Below are positions 10,277 through 22,345 of a stretch of 64,000 nt of DNA, piece after piece. Origin of the DNA: Megaustenia siamemsis. Its lineage: Eukaryota; Mollusca; Gastropoda; Stylommatophora; Ariophantidae. The position numbers and the translations under genes are program-made. The notes below the pieces were generated by a model that ran no database searches, was not told the origin of the DNA, and saw only the letters and a program-made list of their open reading frames with translations. Where the stretch lies: positions 13,720,578 to 13,784,577 of the forward strand of contig JAVIAB010000024.1 of the NCBI GenBank assembly GCA_032433765.1. The letters run 5' to 3'. Each line of letters starts with the position of its first letter. The first letter of the stretch is position 1.

Positions 10277-11159
10277 TCAAGTACCGGGCCTACTGGCCTA
10301 TGTGATCATGTATATCCACAACTTTCGATCTCAACAGTTCTCTATCATTTCTGTTGTTGACCTTCTGCCAAGCCATTCTCTTAAGCTGTCTGGTATTTTC
10401 TCTCTTTGCTTCCCTCTATCTCTTCGTCCCTCAATTTTTCCAGTTGTTACAATATATTCCAGCAGTTCTCTTCTCATTAAATGGCCCAAAATAATGATTG
10501 TTTCTTCCTAATATTGGAAATTAGCTCTCTTTTTGCTTTGACCTCTTTCACAACATTTTCATTACTTTTCTTAGCTGTATTCTCAACATTCTTCTGTAAA
10601 ACCACATTTATACAGACTCCAGTGATTTTCTTGTTTGTTGTCCTATTGTCCATGATTCACATCCATATGTTAAGACTGGCACTACATAACATTTAAGAAT
10701 TCTTGTTCTTGTTTCTATTGTCAAAAATGGATTGCATAGTATCTTCCTCATTTTTTGGAAAGCTGTTTTTGCCTGAGTCATTCTACATCTCACCTCTTTC
10801 GTACATCTTCCGTCTGAGGTTAACAAAGTTCCAAAATATTTGAATTCATTTACCTGTTTTAATATTGTTCCACTTGTCTTTATTTTGCACTGAGGTGATG
10901 TCTTTTTCTTTGTTGTTACCATTACCTCTGTCTTTTGCTATTAAGGCCGAGTCCTTTATTTTTGCTTTCTTTCACTTTAATGTCTAACATTTCTTGTAAC
11001 TCATTTCCACTCTTAGCGATTAATACTGTATCATCAGCATACCTTAGATTATTTATAATTGTTATTGCAGGCATGTCCCTTATGAATCTTAAAATAATCT
11101 CACTATAAATATTAAACAAATCCGGTGACAGCACACAACCTTGTCTAACACCCTGTTTT
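10277..11159 (-). mobile_element. LINE A2 (RTE-like), 883 bp, inserted in the 25-bp array
   Basis: Minus strand encodes, with frameshifts, the RT end and C-terminus: LSPDLFNIYSEIILRFIRDM, NNLRYADDTVLIAKS, the FKYFGTLLTSDGRCTKEVRC block, YGCESWTIGQQTRKSLESV, then the downstream GH-less tail. The 5' end is truncated inside RT at 11159 and the 3' end is ccggtacttgatgatc. Duplication aatagggatca at 10266-10276 and 11160-11170 proves insertion into the array. Nearest relatives: 28560-29790 and 45212-45722. Confidence 0.9.
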
Positions 11160-11300
11160 AATAGGGATCACATACATATATTCAAATATGGATCTCTTTG
11201 ACATATACACATAGGGATTTCAATGACATATACAAACATAGATATCCTTGCCATATACAAATAGAAATAGTACGTACAAATATAGACACACTTGACAAAT
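11160..11300. repeat. 25-bp array, right of LINE A2, degenerate
   Basis: Variants of tttgacatatacacataggg continue after the A2 insertion. They are closer to the 6.7 kb unit than to the 10.1 kb unit, so the block left of A2 was probably re-homogenised later. Confidence 0.75.
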
Positions 11301-11486
11301 ACATACACATAATATGTTCGGTTATGTTAGACCACCATCATAGTGCTTCTGACACATCAATGAGTGCTCTTATTTTGCACTCGAAATATTGAGAAATTCC
11401 ATAAAGATCCCCGACCCACATAGACAAACTCTGCTGTCCGGTCTGAGATCGATAAATTGATTATATCCGTTACAACTGATCAGTTT

Positions 11487-11767
11487 TAAATGGGGGACTG
11501 GTTGGTCTTGAGACAAAACGCTGGCCTCGAGACAGAAAGGTTGTGTGTTCAAATCCCGGTTACACCGGTTGGGATTTTTATTTATGATTTCTCTCTGCGG
11601 CAACCACCCCCTGGTCTCAGCAGCGAGGCCCGGCTTGAAACGTCAATTACTCATCAATGGAAAAAAATATGAGTACCTCCGTAGACTGCCAGGGAAAAAT
11701 TAAAGCACAAAGTTAAGTTACTAGTCTCTAGCGACCTCGTCAGATGTAAAATCTGGCGAACGAAAAA
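11487..11767 (+). mobile_element. SINE S1 (tRNA-derived), copy 1
   Basis: tRNA-like head with a B box (ttcaaatcccggttacacc around 11547-11570) and an A-box-like ggttggtcttgag. Body shared with 12397-12700: tttctctctgcggcaacc, ctggtctcagcagcgaggcc, gaaacgtcaattactcat, then gcgacctcgtcagatg to ctggcgaac. RNA polymerase III internal promoter implied. Confidence 0.8.
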
Positions 11768-12003
11768 AAGAAAAACAAAATGCATGAAACTCATCTCAAG
11801 GATTCAGTTCAGTTTAGCCAATAGATCATCCTTGCAGCGCATCAGATCCCAGCTCCATGTTTATCACTTCAACAACAGCTGCTCCCAGCGTAACCGACGT
11901 CCACAAGCTAGCGAAAGCACAGACGGTGGTTTCAGCCCAGAGGCACAAAATCAATAACATTGGCTAAAGCCTGGTAATGAAGGGTTCAGTGACTTTATTT
12001 TGT

Positions 12004-12320
12004 TTTATTTTTAACCATTTGTTTCGATTTCGGCGTCCTTAATTAACCTCCTCTTGTTATCTTTTAACTTTTTGTTTGGATTTCGGCGTCCATAATTAAC
12101 CTCCTCTTGTTATCTTTTAACCATTTTTTCGGTTTCGGCGTCCATAATTAACCTCTCTAGTTATCTTTTAACCATTTTTTCGGTTTCGGCGTCCATAATT
12201 AACCTCTCTAGTTATCTTTTAACCATTTGTTTCGGTTTCGGCGTCCATAATTAACCTCTCTTGTTATCTTTTAACCATTTGTTTCGGTTTCGGCGTCCTT
12301 AATTAACCTCCTCTTTTCAA
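12004..12320. repeat. 52-bp minisatellite, 6 copies
   Basis: Unit contains tttcggcgtccataattaac and tgttatcttttaacc. It sits between two inverted S1 copies. Confidence 0.9.
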
Positions 12321-12396
12321 CTTCTAACTGCTAACGGTTCTTGAAAGTTCGTAGAGTGTAGACAGAACCTACAGATTTCGGTCTTCGTCCCATAGG

Positions 12397-12700
12397 GCTA
12401 GTTCGCCAGCTTTTACCTCTGACGAAGTCCCTAAAGACTAGGAACTTAATTTTGCATGTTAATCCGTTTTTCCCTGGCAGCCGTGTGCACAGGTGTCCCT
12501 CGCCGCACATGCAGATAACTCCGTTTTTCGGAGGTACTCATATTTTTTTCTGCCCATGAGTAATTGACGTTTCAAACCGGGCCTCGCTGCTGAGACCAGG
12601 GGTGGTTGCCGCAGTGAGAAATCATGAAGAAAAATCACAACTGGTGCAGCCGGGATTTGAACCCACAACCTCTCTGTCTCGAGGCCGACCAATCCCCCGT
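12397..12700 (-). mobile_element. SINE S1, copy 2 (inverted relative to copy 1)
   Basis: Minus strand: cctcgagacagagaggttgt, then the B box gggttcaaatcccggctgca, then the same body as copy 1, extended by cggagttatctgcatgtgcg and a cacacggctgcc block missing from copy 1. Best-preserved S1 in the window. Confidence 0.8.
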
Positions 12701-13034
12701 GGGAACAGTTATACCATCCATATGGGGAGTGTGTGGACATGCGGCAACTGTTTCACTCTCTCTAAAGCGGGCGCACGATGTTCGAAACCCGAGGAAGACA
12801 GAAAAGATTTTTTTTCTTTCTGGGGTGAAAGAAAAATCTTGAATCTCATAGGTCGTGGCGACTGCTTTGACTTAGCGGCCTTTATCCCTCTGGTTCCGCC
12901 GAGAGACTGCCTATATGCACCATTAGATATAATGGGTACATCAGGTATGTGGTATAATATATAGGTATATGGCATATCAGGAATACTATCATATATGTGT
13001 GTCATATGATAGTTTTATTTTATCAACATTACCA
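12701..13034. other. No gene; short hairpin at 12804-12840
   Basis: Around 12804-12840 an aagattttt...ctttc arm pairs with gaaagaaaaatctt. The remainder has TA-rich near-repeats (catatatgtg, atatggcatatc) and no coding signal. Confidence 0.45.
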
Positions 13035-13470
13035 TACCTTTTGGAGCAGGTGATCATGTCTCTCCACAACTTTCGATCTCGACAGTCATTTATCATTTTT
13101 GTTGTTGACCTTCTGCCAAAGCCATTCTCTTAAGTTGTCTGGTATTTTTTCTCTTTGCTTCTCTCTAACAATTCGTCTCTCAATTTTCCCAGCTGTCACA
13201 ATATATTCCAGCTTTTCCCTTCTCATTGAATGGCCAAAAATGATGATTGTTTCTTCCCAATTTTGGAAACTAGCTCTCATTTTGCTTTGACCTCTTTCAT
13301 AACGTTTTCATTATTCTTCTTAGTTGTCCATAGTATTCTCAACATTCTTCTGTAAAACATTTCGACAGCCTCCAGTGATGTTATTGTCTGTTGTCCTATT
13401 GTCCACGATTCACATCAATATGTTAAGACTGGCTTTACATAACACTTAAGAACTCTTAAATGTGTGTGAT
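13035..13470 (-). mobile_element. LINE A2 fragment
   Basis: Minus strand encodes ENWEE-type and HSMRREKLEYIVTAGKIERR, followed by REKQREKIPDNLREWL. Same family as 10277-11159; the last bases of the 3' tail are missing. Confidence 0.8.
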
Positions 13471-13985
13471 TTTTTTAAAACCATCTGTTGAAGTTGAATA
13501 ACACTGTTGCATTGTGTCAGGTCTTTCCGGGAGTGTAAAAAGAGTATCCGAGCTGGCCAATATATTTATAATATGTCTTGAAGCCCAGCTGTTATTAAAA
13601 CAATATATATATAATCAGACAATAAATGATAATTAAAGAATGCGATATAGTCTAAAATAAAGAAATTAAATCAAAATTAAGTAAACAGAGATATAAGAAT
13701 GTAAACGTTTACCTTGTTCCTACTTTAGCGAGAAAAGAAACAGATCTTACCGAAGTAATAAGTACCTCTTTTACTACCACACCGGCTTGGTAACTTACAG
13801 TGTGCCACGTCGACAGAAATCGGGACTACTTGTATACTAACTGTAACCCACGCACTAAACCTTGATACTAAGCAGCCAATCAGTAGTCTCCACAAAAATG
13901 GAGCCTCTCTTTCAACAACAACAACCTGCGTGGGCAAACAGCCCAGTCACTATCATCAAGTGTTTTCACATATTATTCGTTACTT
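13471..13985. other. No recognisable feature
   Basis: AT-rich; a 70-codon minus frame at 13725-13937 is unsupported. Confidence 0.5.
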
Positions 13986-13989
13986 AGAC

Positions 13990-14330
13990 TTTAGACTCGT
14001 TTTATCCTTTATTCATTGATTGCGTTATTATTTGCGGGTCACCATCATTGTCCACTAAGATTCTCGCTTCTGGCTGTGCCCATCTTAATTCCCATCTCTT
14101 TCATCGGAAAGAGTGATGTGGACTGATGGTTGTCGAAGTCCTGTGCCCTTCCAACATATCGGAAGGCATTGAGGATGTCCACCCAATCCAATGGTTGACC
14201 GTACTCAGCAATTACGCAGCTAGCCAACCTGTTCGCTCTTTCATTTCCCTGTACTTCCGCACGTCCAGGGACGTAGACAAAGGTGACCTTACGTATTTTT
14301 GACTTCTACAATGACTCTACCCATTACCTG
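13990..14330 (-). mobile_element. LINE H (I/Jockey-like) RNase H end and 3' terminus, internally deleted
   Basis: Minus strand frame reads KVTFVYVPGRAEVQGNERAN then RLASCVIAEYGQPLDW, the typical final block of an RNase H domain (consensus pattern GHAxVxGNExADxLA; here His is Arg and the Asp is Asn). After RSENLSGQ the copy jumps to the family 3' end (caatgatggtgacccgcaaa), skipping about 130 bp present at 37260-37390. Confidence 0.8.
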
Positions 14331-14524
14331 CATACAGAGCCCGTCTCCACTTTTCTCATCATGTAATGGAGCGTGTTTCAGGAGGCACGTCAAACATTGA
14401 TAGCTGTGATCTTATTACAACTAGAAGGTCAAGACGATGTTGTAGCGGTGAAAGGGAGAACAGAATGAAATTAGAGAGTTGGGGGGGGGGCAGTATGAAG
14501 AGAGATGGGAAACATAGGGACAGT

Positions 14525-14690
14525 CAGGGAAATTCTGAGTAGAACGGGGTTTGGAGTAAAAAGGGGAAATCTGAGTAGAACGGGGTTTGGAGTAAAAAGG
14601 GGAAATCTGAGTAGAACGGGGTTTGGAGTAAAATGGGGAAATCTGAGTAGAACGGGTTTTGGAGTAAAAAAGGGGAAATCTCGTGACAGG
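14525..14690. repeat. 36-bp minisatellite, 4 to 5 copies
   Basis: Unit aatctgagtagaacggggtt then tggagtaaaaagggga. Confidence 0.9.
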
Positions 14691-14920
14691 AGACAGTGGT
14701 AAATATGGGGGAAGTGAGTAGCTGAGTTGAAAGAATGCAGTGGAAGGGAGATTAAGGAAATAACCGTTGATTGGTTAGAGGGAGAGAGTTTTAAGCGCTC
14801 GCACGATGCTAGAAAGGGGCTTGCTATGAGAATTTCAGAGTTTACTTAGACATGGAATAGGCTACGACGGGAGGGTTAGCCTAATAGTAGTAGTGAGCGC
14901 AAGCTCAGAGTTAGCATGTA

Positions 14921-15257
14921 AAGTAAGTAAAGTACCCCCCGTCACGCCAAGTGGCGTATAGGGAAATATGGTGTTAGTGACCCTATATTTTACAGACCTT
15001 CAGCACATGACTTTTGGGGTAATGTGGTCGGTATTACGCCCGTGCTGCTTTTACTTTCCCAGAAAAAATCTGGTACCCATTTAAGGCTGGGTGAACCCGG
15101 AGCCGTCGGTTGGGATCGAACCCTACCCCTTGTCCGTATTAGTCCAGTTCACTAACCACTGAGCTATCGCGGCTCCCACTAATTTTTAGGGAATTAGTAA
15201 AACCCAGGTGTCCTCGCCAGGGTACGAACCCCGGCTGTTGCCGTGGTAAGCCAACCG
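14921..15257 (-). mobile_element. Dimeric tRNA-derived SINE (S2 plus a second tRNA-like head)
   Basis: Flanked by exact 13-bp duplications gagttagcatgta (14908-14920, 15258-15270). On the minus strand it starts with a tRNA-like piece (B box ggggttcgtaccctgg), then a complete S2 unit: gatagctcagtggttagtg as A box, gggttcgatcccaaccg as B box, body ending near gtactttacttt. The other S2 copies lack the first head. Confidence 0.8.
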
Positions 15258-15562
15258 GAGTTAGCATGTATGTTTAGTTAAAAGCCATTTTGGAAGAGAT
15301 TCTCTAGGTTCGTAAGGAACTAGTAGAGTTCACTATAGAGTTGCTACAGAGACAATCAGAAGCCAAGTTAGTTGTTAGAAGCATTAGAGAAGTTAGTCTA
15401 AGAAAGTGTTAACCATGAGGGATATAGTAAGGCAGACATTGTACTTGCCTTAGCAGGAACCTGTGAATGGCCGGGCGGAGGGTTACACCGCTGGCCTTGT
15501 ATATATTGTGTTTTTATGGACATGTTGACGTATTAATAAAGTTGATGTTCATCTTACGAGAC

Positions 15563-16589
15563 AATTCAGGGTGCAGTCAATGATCTATTCTCATCCGTCG
15601 TATCCTGACGCTGCGGTGACAATCTGAGTGTAAATGTTGCGGAGAAAAAGGTTCAATGCTACCAGACGCTTCAGTAAAGAACGATTCCAACACCAACGCG
15701 AAGTACGTTAAAAGTACGATGAGTACATTCCAAACACGGTAGAATCCGTGGTTCACCAACCAAAGTTATCACCGGGGCAACGTCAGAGAAGCAGATTTCC
15801 AGACACAGGTTGACAGTCTGTTAAGAGCGCCAGTAACGGTGTCCTAGTGCAAGAACGTACAAGCCAGTCAGATAACGGTGTGTATGTACATAGGTTAAGA
15901 ACCTGGAGAGGACAGAGTTATAGACCTTGTTGTGTGGCAAAATGTTACAACCGAGTAAAAGGTTTCCCCGGCAATTATCACACGCTACTCAGGCAGTGTG
16001 AAGGTCGATGTAGAAAAGCACGGAATGAATACGTGTCGATTACGCATCATCATCGTTATAATCGTGCCCGCTCAGTAAAGATAACAATCACTGGTGATTG
16101 CAAGGTCTTGATAAATTGTTGAGTCTCAGAGAATAGTTTTCTGCTACTGAGACCCCAGGTTTTAGACACTTGAAGTCCAGGTGCTTTGTTACGTTTCCAT
16201 GAGTGTCATATACAGTACACCAGTACCCATTGATCTCCATTTTTTCACGCTGCATTGAAAACCCATCATTATCATCTTCTTGTGCCATTGCTACGATTCA
16301 ACGTCATTTCAGAGTGCATCTTGTCTTGCTGGGACACACTGGAATATGATCTCCTGGCCATCTCTTGATGTTTGTTTGTCCACTGCATTCTTTATCTGCT
16401 CTTTCCTCGTTTATTTTGTAGTTTCACTCCAAGAGACTGTTAGTAGATTATTGTCCCTCTGCGCGTTTATAAAACAATTCAATTATCTTGTTCGAATCGT
16501 ATAAAAAAACTTTTTCCTTTATTTTTAGTTGTTTTAAAACGTTATTTGTTGTCTTTTATGTCTAGACAGTTATTCTATAAATCTACATT
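15563..16589. other. Unassigned sequence with one unrecognised 91-codon frame
   Basis: 15847-16122 (plus) encodes a basic, Tyr/Arg-rich 91-residue frame with several Cys; no family recognised and codon use is not persuasive. No repeats seen. Confidence 0.3.
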
Positions 16590-17010
16590 TCAGCTCTCCA
16601 GCGATAACTTACGGGTATGAAAGTGGAAATCCACCCAGACTTTAAATAGGAAATTAAACGCCTTGGAGAACACATTCCTCGAATGTCAAACACAAGCTGG
16701 AAAAAATACATTTGAAACGAATTGATAAGACCCGAAAATAAAGAGGATTATGTGTCTAATTTTATAAAACGAAAGGTCTTTTGAGATACATTGATCATGT
16801 GCTGAGAATGAATTAAGTAAGATTTCCCACCAGATATTCATGTGGAAACCATCTGGTTAAAGAAAACAAGGCAGACAAAGAGCTTCACTGCACAGAACAA
16901 TTACTAGGGAAGGCTCAAACACGGGACAAAGAAACAAGCAAGAACAACAAGCAATCGTGGAGAACTATGACTTCCGCCAGATAGGAATATGATTGACAAG
17001 AAAAATATAG
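16590..17010 (+). mobile_element. LINE K (RTE-like) C-terminal relic
   Basis: Across frames: ITYGYESG, a NAFENTF-like stretch, RPLRYIDHVLRMN (the GHVLRR block of RTE-like C-termini) and KQGRQ-like basic residues. Heavily frameshifted. Confidence 0.5.
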
Positions 17011-17072
17011 AATACTAAACTGATCCAGAACACCATGTCTCTCACTTTTAAAAAGCTCCTACATATAATGTT

Positions 17073-17263
17073 CGGCTTCCGGGTTCACCCAGCCTGAAAT
17101 GGGTACCGGATTTTTTTCTGGGAAAGTAAAGCGGCACGGGCGTAATACCGACCACATTACCCCAAAAATCATGTGCCGAAGGTCTATAAAATTTATGGTC
17201 AGTAACGCCATATTCCCTATACGCCGTTACTTGCCATAACGGGGGTACTTTACTTTACTTTTT
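17073..17263 (+). mobile_element. SINE S2 body, head-truncated
   Basis: Contains gcacgggcgtaataccgacc and gtgccgaaggtctataaaat, in the opposite orientation to most S2 copies. Flanking duplications acat(a/g)taatgtt lie at 17061-17072 and 17264-17275. The tRNA head is absent, as expected for 5' truncation. Confidence 0.8.
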
Positions 17264-17275
17264 ACATGTAATGTT

Positions 17276-18011
17276 ATAATTATCGTTGGACTTTTCATTC
17301 ACCTTTATAGCAGCATTGTACCCACATTATTTATGTGCGACCATCTACATCTTTAACATAATTTTCCATTGGCGGTAAAAAAAAAATGCCAGAATAATTA
17401 CCATTCTCATTTGATTTTAGAATACTGCCTTTGTTATGTTAGATAAATAGCAGTGGCAGTTGAATTGTGATTTATTGTCGTTATTTCTGTTTCAGTAATC
17501 ACACCAGATGAAATCACGTATTTTATACAAAAACTCTCACAAGCACTTATGAACAAATTGTTGATATCACCATTATTGGCATATTAGAAACATTAAATAT
17601 ACACTCACATAAGGACAAATGAGAGAAGCAACATTGAGAATAATCAAATGGTGTGCCTACTGAACACACCTGTATAATACAGAAACAAATGTAGTAAATA
17701 TGAAAAGGTAAAAAAAAAGCATGCACAGAATGATTGGAGAGAAAAAAAAAATAAAAAGAAGGTACTAAGTAAAAAGAAATGTACTGAGTAATAAGAAAAA
17801 TGAATGAAGAATACGAAACAAAACAGAAAAAGATGGGAAGAAAGAAAGACTGGAACTAAATTAGTGATTTAAGGAATTTAGTGAGCAATAAATGAAAGAA
17901 AACAATGTCCAGCCAGAAAGAAGACAGGCCCATTACAGAAATAAAGAACAAAATACGTTCGTTATCAGAAAAGACAGAACTAGTTCTGCGGTAGAAAATC
18001 ACTATATGCAG
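17276..18011. other. No recognisable feature
   Basis: AT-rich, with an A-rich stretch from 17700 to 17850. Confidence 0.5.
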
Positions 18012-18360
18012 TTAAAATGTGGTTTCTCAGAAGAATATTGAGAATAACATGGACAGCTAAGAAGAGAAATGAAAACGTTCTGAAAGAGGCCAAAGGAAAA
18101 AAAGCTAATTTCCAATATTAAAAAGAAACAATCATTATTTTTTTGCAATATAATGAGAAGGGAAAAGCCGGAATATATTGTGACAACTGGAAAAATTGAC
18201 AGACGAAGAGATAGAGGGAGGCAAGGAGAAACGAACAAGTTTAAGAGAATGGCTTGGCAGAAGGTCAACAACAGAAATGATAAATAACTGTCGAAATCGA
18301 AAGTTGTGGAGAGACATGATCACCTACGCCAGCAGGCCCGGTACTTGATGATGATGATGT
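18012..18360 (+). mobile_element. LINE A2 3' end
   Basis: Plus-strand copy: tgtggtttctcagaagaata (FLRRILR), tggacagctaagaagag, then the ARPGT end and (GATG)n tail at about 18340-18358. Many indels. Confidence 0.8.
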
Positions 18361-18484
18361 CATCACCCTGTCCCGGGTCATCTCATTAGCTCCCATTCAT
18401 AAGACCGGAGTTTCCGTGTTAACGATATGATTGTTAAGAGATAACCATGCAACTGATGTTTAATTAGGATTAACCAAGGCACCT

Positions 18485-18600
18485 GATACTTCACATCAGG
18501 AAGAGATACGATCGAGTTGGTTTTTGCAGATTGGAGGCGGTTTCCCGTCTGTCTCGTCCCTGTCGATATTTCAGAATGTCATCAGCAAAATTCATAGTTC
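18485..18600 (-). mobile_element. Jockey/I-like RT motif C fragment
   Basis: Minus strand reads MNFADDILKYRQGRDRRETA then SNLQK: an FADD catalytic motif followed by the YRQGKDRQ segment common in RNase-H-bearing LINEs. Too short to place in a family; orientation is opposite to the N2 tail downstream. Confidence 0.55.
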
Positions 18601-18654
18601 TTCCTCTCCCATCCAGCTGTTGTTGCGTGATCGTTATTGTGTACACGTTACGTC

Positions 18655-18717
18655 ACGGGAGACATGATAACCAACCACAGCAGACATGGTACTTGATGAC
18701 GATGATGATGATGAGTC
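18655..18717 (+). mobile_element. LINE A2-like 3' terminus (short)
   Basis: gggagacatgataaccaacc and tggtacttgatgacgatgat parallel the A2 3' end at 18310-18355. Confidence 0.5.
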
Positions 18718-18769
18718 CTGCAGTGGATACCAGAACACTGTAACTTCGTCGAAAACGAGAAATCAGATG

Positions 18770-19050
18770 GACTCGCCGAAGCAGATGGAAGCCATCAGCC
18801 GTTTAACTAACCCAAAGAAAAAACAAACACACAATCCTGAGACAGAATGGTGGGACTTATATGGATAATATCAGCCAGAACATGACAGCCTAAACAAACT
18901 CAGCCGAAATGGGCAGACCAAGATATCCAGATCCAGAACAGGTTACCGTGACCTCAACATTTGCACAAGATAGGACCCACGTGACCTGACATCATGTTAC
19001 TGCGGGACATAGAAACTCCAGAAAACATCCTACAGGACTGCAGCACACTC
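18770..19050 (+). mobile_element. LINE N2 C-terminal coding tail, left flank of the big satellite
   Basis: Degenerate coding: GQTKISRSRTGYRDLNIC (the LRTGH...LN..LH pattern) followed by ETPENILQDCSTLNILG. Directly after DC the sequence runs into 25-bp repeats whose first unit is the LINE codons themselves. Compare the unexpanded copy at 1785-2125. Confidence 0.75.
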
Positions 19051-22000
19051 AACATCCTAGGAACACACATCTCTCAATATCCTAAGAACACACATATCTC
19101 AATATCCTAAGAACACAAATCTTTCAATATCCTAATAACACAATTCATTCAACATCCTAAGAACACAAATCTCTCAATATCCTAAGAACACAAATGTCTC
19201 AACATCCTAAGAACACAAATCTCTCAATATCCTAAGAACACAAATGTCTCAACATCCTAAGAACACAATTCTCTCAACATCCAAAGAACACAAATGTCTC
19301 AACACCGAAAGAACACAATTCTCTCAACAGCATAGAAACACAAATATCCCAACATCCTAAGAACACAAATCTCTCAACAACTCCAGGAACACAAATCTCT
19401 GAACATCCTAAGTACACAAATCACTCAACATCATATGAACACAAATATCTGAACATCCTAAGAACACAAATCTCTCAATATCCAAAGAACACAAATCTCT
19501 CAATATCCTAAGAACACAAATCTCTCAACATCCTAAGAACACAAATCTCACAATATCCTAAGAACACAAATCTCTCAACATCCTAAGAACACAAATCTCT
19601 CAACATCATAAGAACACAAATATCTCAACATTCTAAGAACACAAATGTCTCAACACCGAAATAACACAATTCTCGTAACATCCTAGGAACACAAATCTCT
19701 CAACATACTAAGAAAACAAATCTCTCAACATCCTAAGAACACAAATCTCTCGACATCCTAGGAACACAAATCTCTGAACATCCTAAGAACACAAATCACT
19801 CAACATCTTAGGAACACAAATCTCTCAACATCCTAAGAACACAAATCTCTCAACATCTTAAGAACACAAATCTCTCAACATCCTAGGAACACAATTCTTT
19901 CAACATCCTATGAACACAAATCTTTCAACATCCTAAGAACACAAATCTCTCAATATCCTAAGAACACAAATCTCTCAACATCCTAAGAACACAAATCTCT
20001 CAACATCCTAAGAACACAAATCCCTCAACATCCTAGGAACACAAATCTCTCAACATCATAAGAGCACAAATCTCTCAACATCCTAAGAACACAAATCTCT
20101 CAACATCCTAAGAAAACAAATCTCTCAACATCCTAACAACACAAATCTCTCGACATCTTAGGAACACAAATCTCTGAACATCCTAAGAACACAAATCACT
20201 CAACATCCTAGGAACACAAATCTCTCAACATCATAAGAACACAAATCTCTCAACATCATAAGAACACAAATCTCTCAACATCCTAGGAACACAATTCTCT
20301 TAACATCCTAAGAACACAAATCTTTCAACATCCTAAGAACACAAATCTCTCAATATCCTAAGAACACAAATCTCTCAACATCCTAAGAACACAAATCTCT
20401 TAACATCCTAAGAACACAAATCTCTCAACATCCTAAGAACACAAATCTCTCAACATCCTAAGGACACAAATCTCTCAACATCATAAGAACACAAATCTCT
20501 CAACATCATAAGAACACAAATCTCTCAACATCCTAAGAACACAAATCTCTCAGCATCCTAAGAACACAAATCTCTCAACATCCTAAGAAGACAAATCTCT
20601 CAACATCCTAAGAACACAAATCTCTCAACATCCTAAGAACACAAATCTCTCAACATCCTAAGAACTCAAATCTCTCAACATCATAAGAAGACAAATCTCT
20701 CAACATCCTAAGAAGACAAATCTCTCAACATCATAAGAACACAAATCTCTCAAAATCCTAAGAACACAAATCTCTCAACATCCTAAGAACTCAAATCTCT
20801 CAACATCATAAGAACACAAATCTCTCAACATCCTAAGAACACAAATCTCTCAACATCATAAGAACACAAATATCTCAACATCCTAAGAACACAAATCTCT
20901 CAACATTCTAAGAACACAAATCTCTCAACATCCTAAGAACTCAAATCTCTCAACATCATAAGAACACAAATCTCTCAACATCCTAAGAACACAAATCTCT
21001 CAACATCATAAGAACACAAATCTCTCAACATCCTAAGAACACAAATCTCTCAACATCCCAAGAACTCAAATGTCTCAACATCATAAGAACACAAATCTCT
21101 CAACATCCTAAGAACACAAATCTCTCAACATCATAAGAACACAAATCTCTCAACATCCTAAGAAAACAAATCTCTCAACATCCTAAGAACACAAACATCT
21201 CAACATCATAAGAACACAAATCTCTCAACATCATAAGAGCACAAATCTCTCAACATCCTAAGAACACAAATCTTTCAACATCCTAAGAAAACAAATCTCT
21301 CAACATCCTAACAACACAAATCTCTCGACATCCTAGGAACACAAATCTCTGAACATCCTAAGAACACAAATCACTCAACATCCTAGGAACACAAATCTCT
21401 CAACATCATAAGAACACAAATCTCTCAACATCCTAAGAACACAAATCTCTCAACATCCTAGGAACACAATTCTCTTAACATCCTAAGAACACAAATCTTT
21501 CAACATCCTAAGAACACAAATCTCTCAATATCCTAAGAACACAAATCTCTCAACATCCTAAGAACACAAATCTCTTAACATCCTAAGAACACAAATCTCT
21601 CAACATCCTAAGAACACAAATCTCTCAACATCCTAAGAAAACAAATCTCTCAACATCATAAGAACACAAATCTCTCAACATCATAAGAACACAAATCTCT
21701 CAACATCCTAAGAACACAAATCTCTCAACATCCTAAGAACACAAATCTCTCAACATCATAGGAACACAAATCTCTCAACATCCTAAGAACACAAATCTCT
21801 CAACATCCTAAGAACACAAATCTCTCAACATCCTAAGAAAACAAATCTCTCAACATCATAAGAACACAAATCTCTCAACATCATAAGAACACAAATCTCT
21901 CAACATCCTAAGAACACAAATCTCTCAACATCATAAGAACACAAATCTCTCAACATCCTAAGAACACAAATCTCTCAACATCCTAAGAACACAAATCTCT

Positions 22001-22345
22001 CAACATCCTAAGAACACAAATCTCTCAACATCCTAAGAACACAAATCTCTCAACATCCTAAGAACTCAAATCTCTCAACATCCTAAGAACACAAATCTCT
22101 CAACATCATAAGAACACAAATCTCTCAACATCATAAGAACACAAATCTCTCAACATCCTAAGAACACAAATCTCTCAACATCATAAGAACACAAATCTCT
22201 CAACATCCTAAGAACACAAATCTCTCAACATCCTAAGAACACAAATCTCTCAACATCCTAAGAACACAAATCTCTCAACATCCTAAGAACTCAAATCTCT
22301 CAACATCCTAAGAACACAAATCTCTCAACATCATAAGAACACAAA
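19040..22345. repeat. 25-bp satellite, about 132 copies, expanded inside LINE N2
   Basis: Unit acaaatctctcaacatccta plus agaac. Left units are more diverged; the interior has alternating cctaag/cataag variants arranged in larger blocks (for example similar runs at 20100-20500 and 21280-21680), suggesting segmental duplications of several hundred bp on top of unit turnover. The right edge (cataagaacacaaatatgac) returns to LINE N2 sequence. Confidence 0.97.

Larger units (their letters stand above)
14437..15562 (+). other. Possible solo-LTR-like segment (weak)
   Basis: Starts tgttgtagcggtg and ends acgagaca, with a TATA-like tgtatatatt near 15499 and aataaa near 15535, interrupted by a SINE (14921-15257) and a small array. 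No second LTR, primer-binding site or pol sequence was found, so this is only a suggestion. Confidence 0.2.

Noticed and set aside
14930..15180. Functional tRNA genes at SINE heads
   Set aside because: Heads have A and B boxes but acceptor stems do not pair and they are attached to shared SINE bodies.
14437..15562. Solo LTR
   Set aside because: TG...CA ends and aataaa alone are weak; no partner LTR, binding site or pol; kept only as a low-confidence note.
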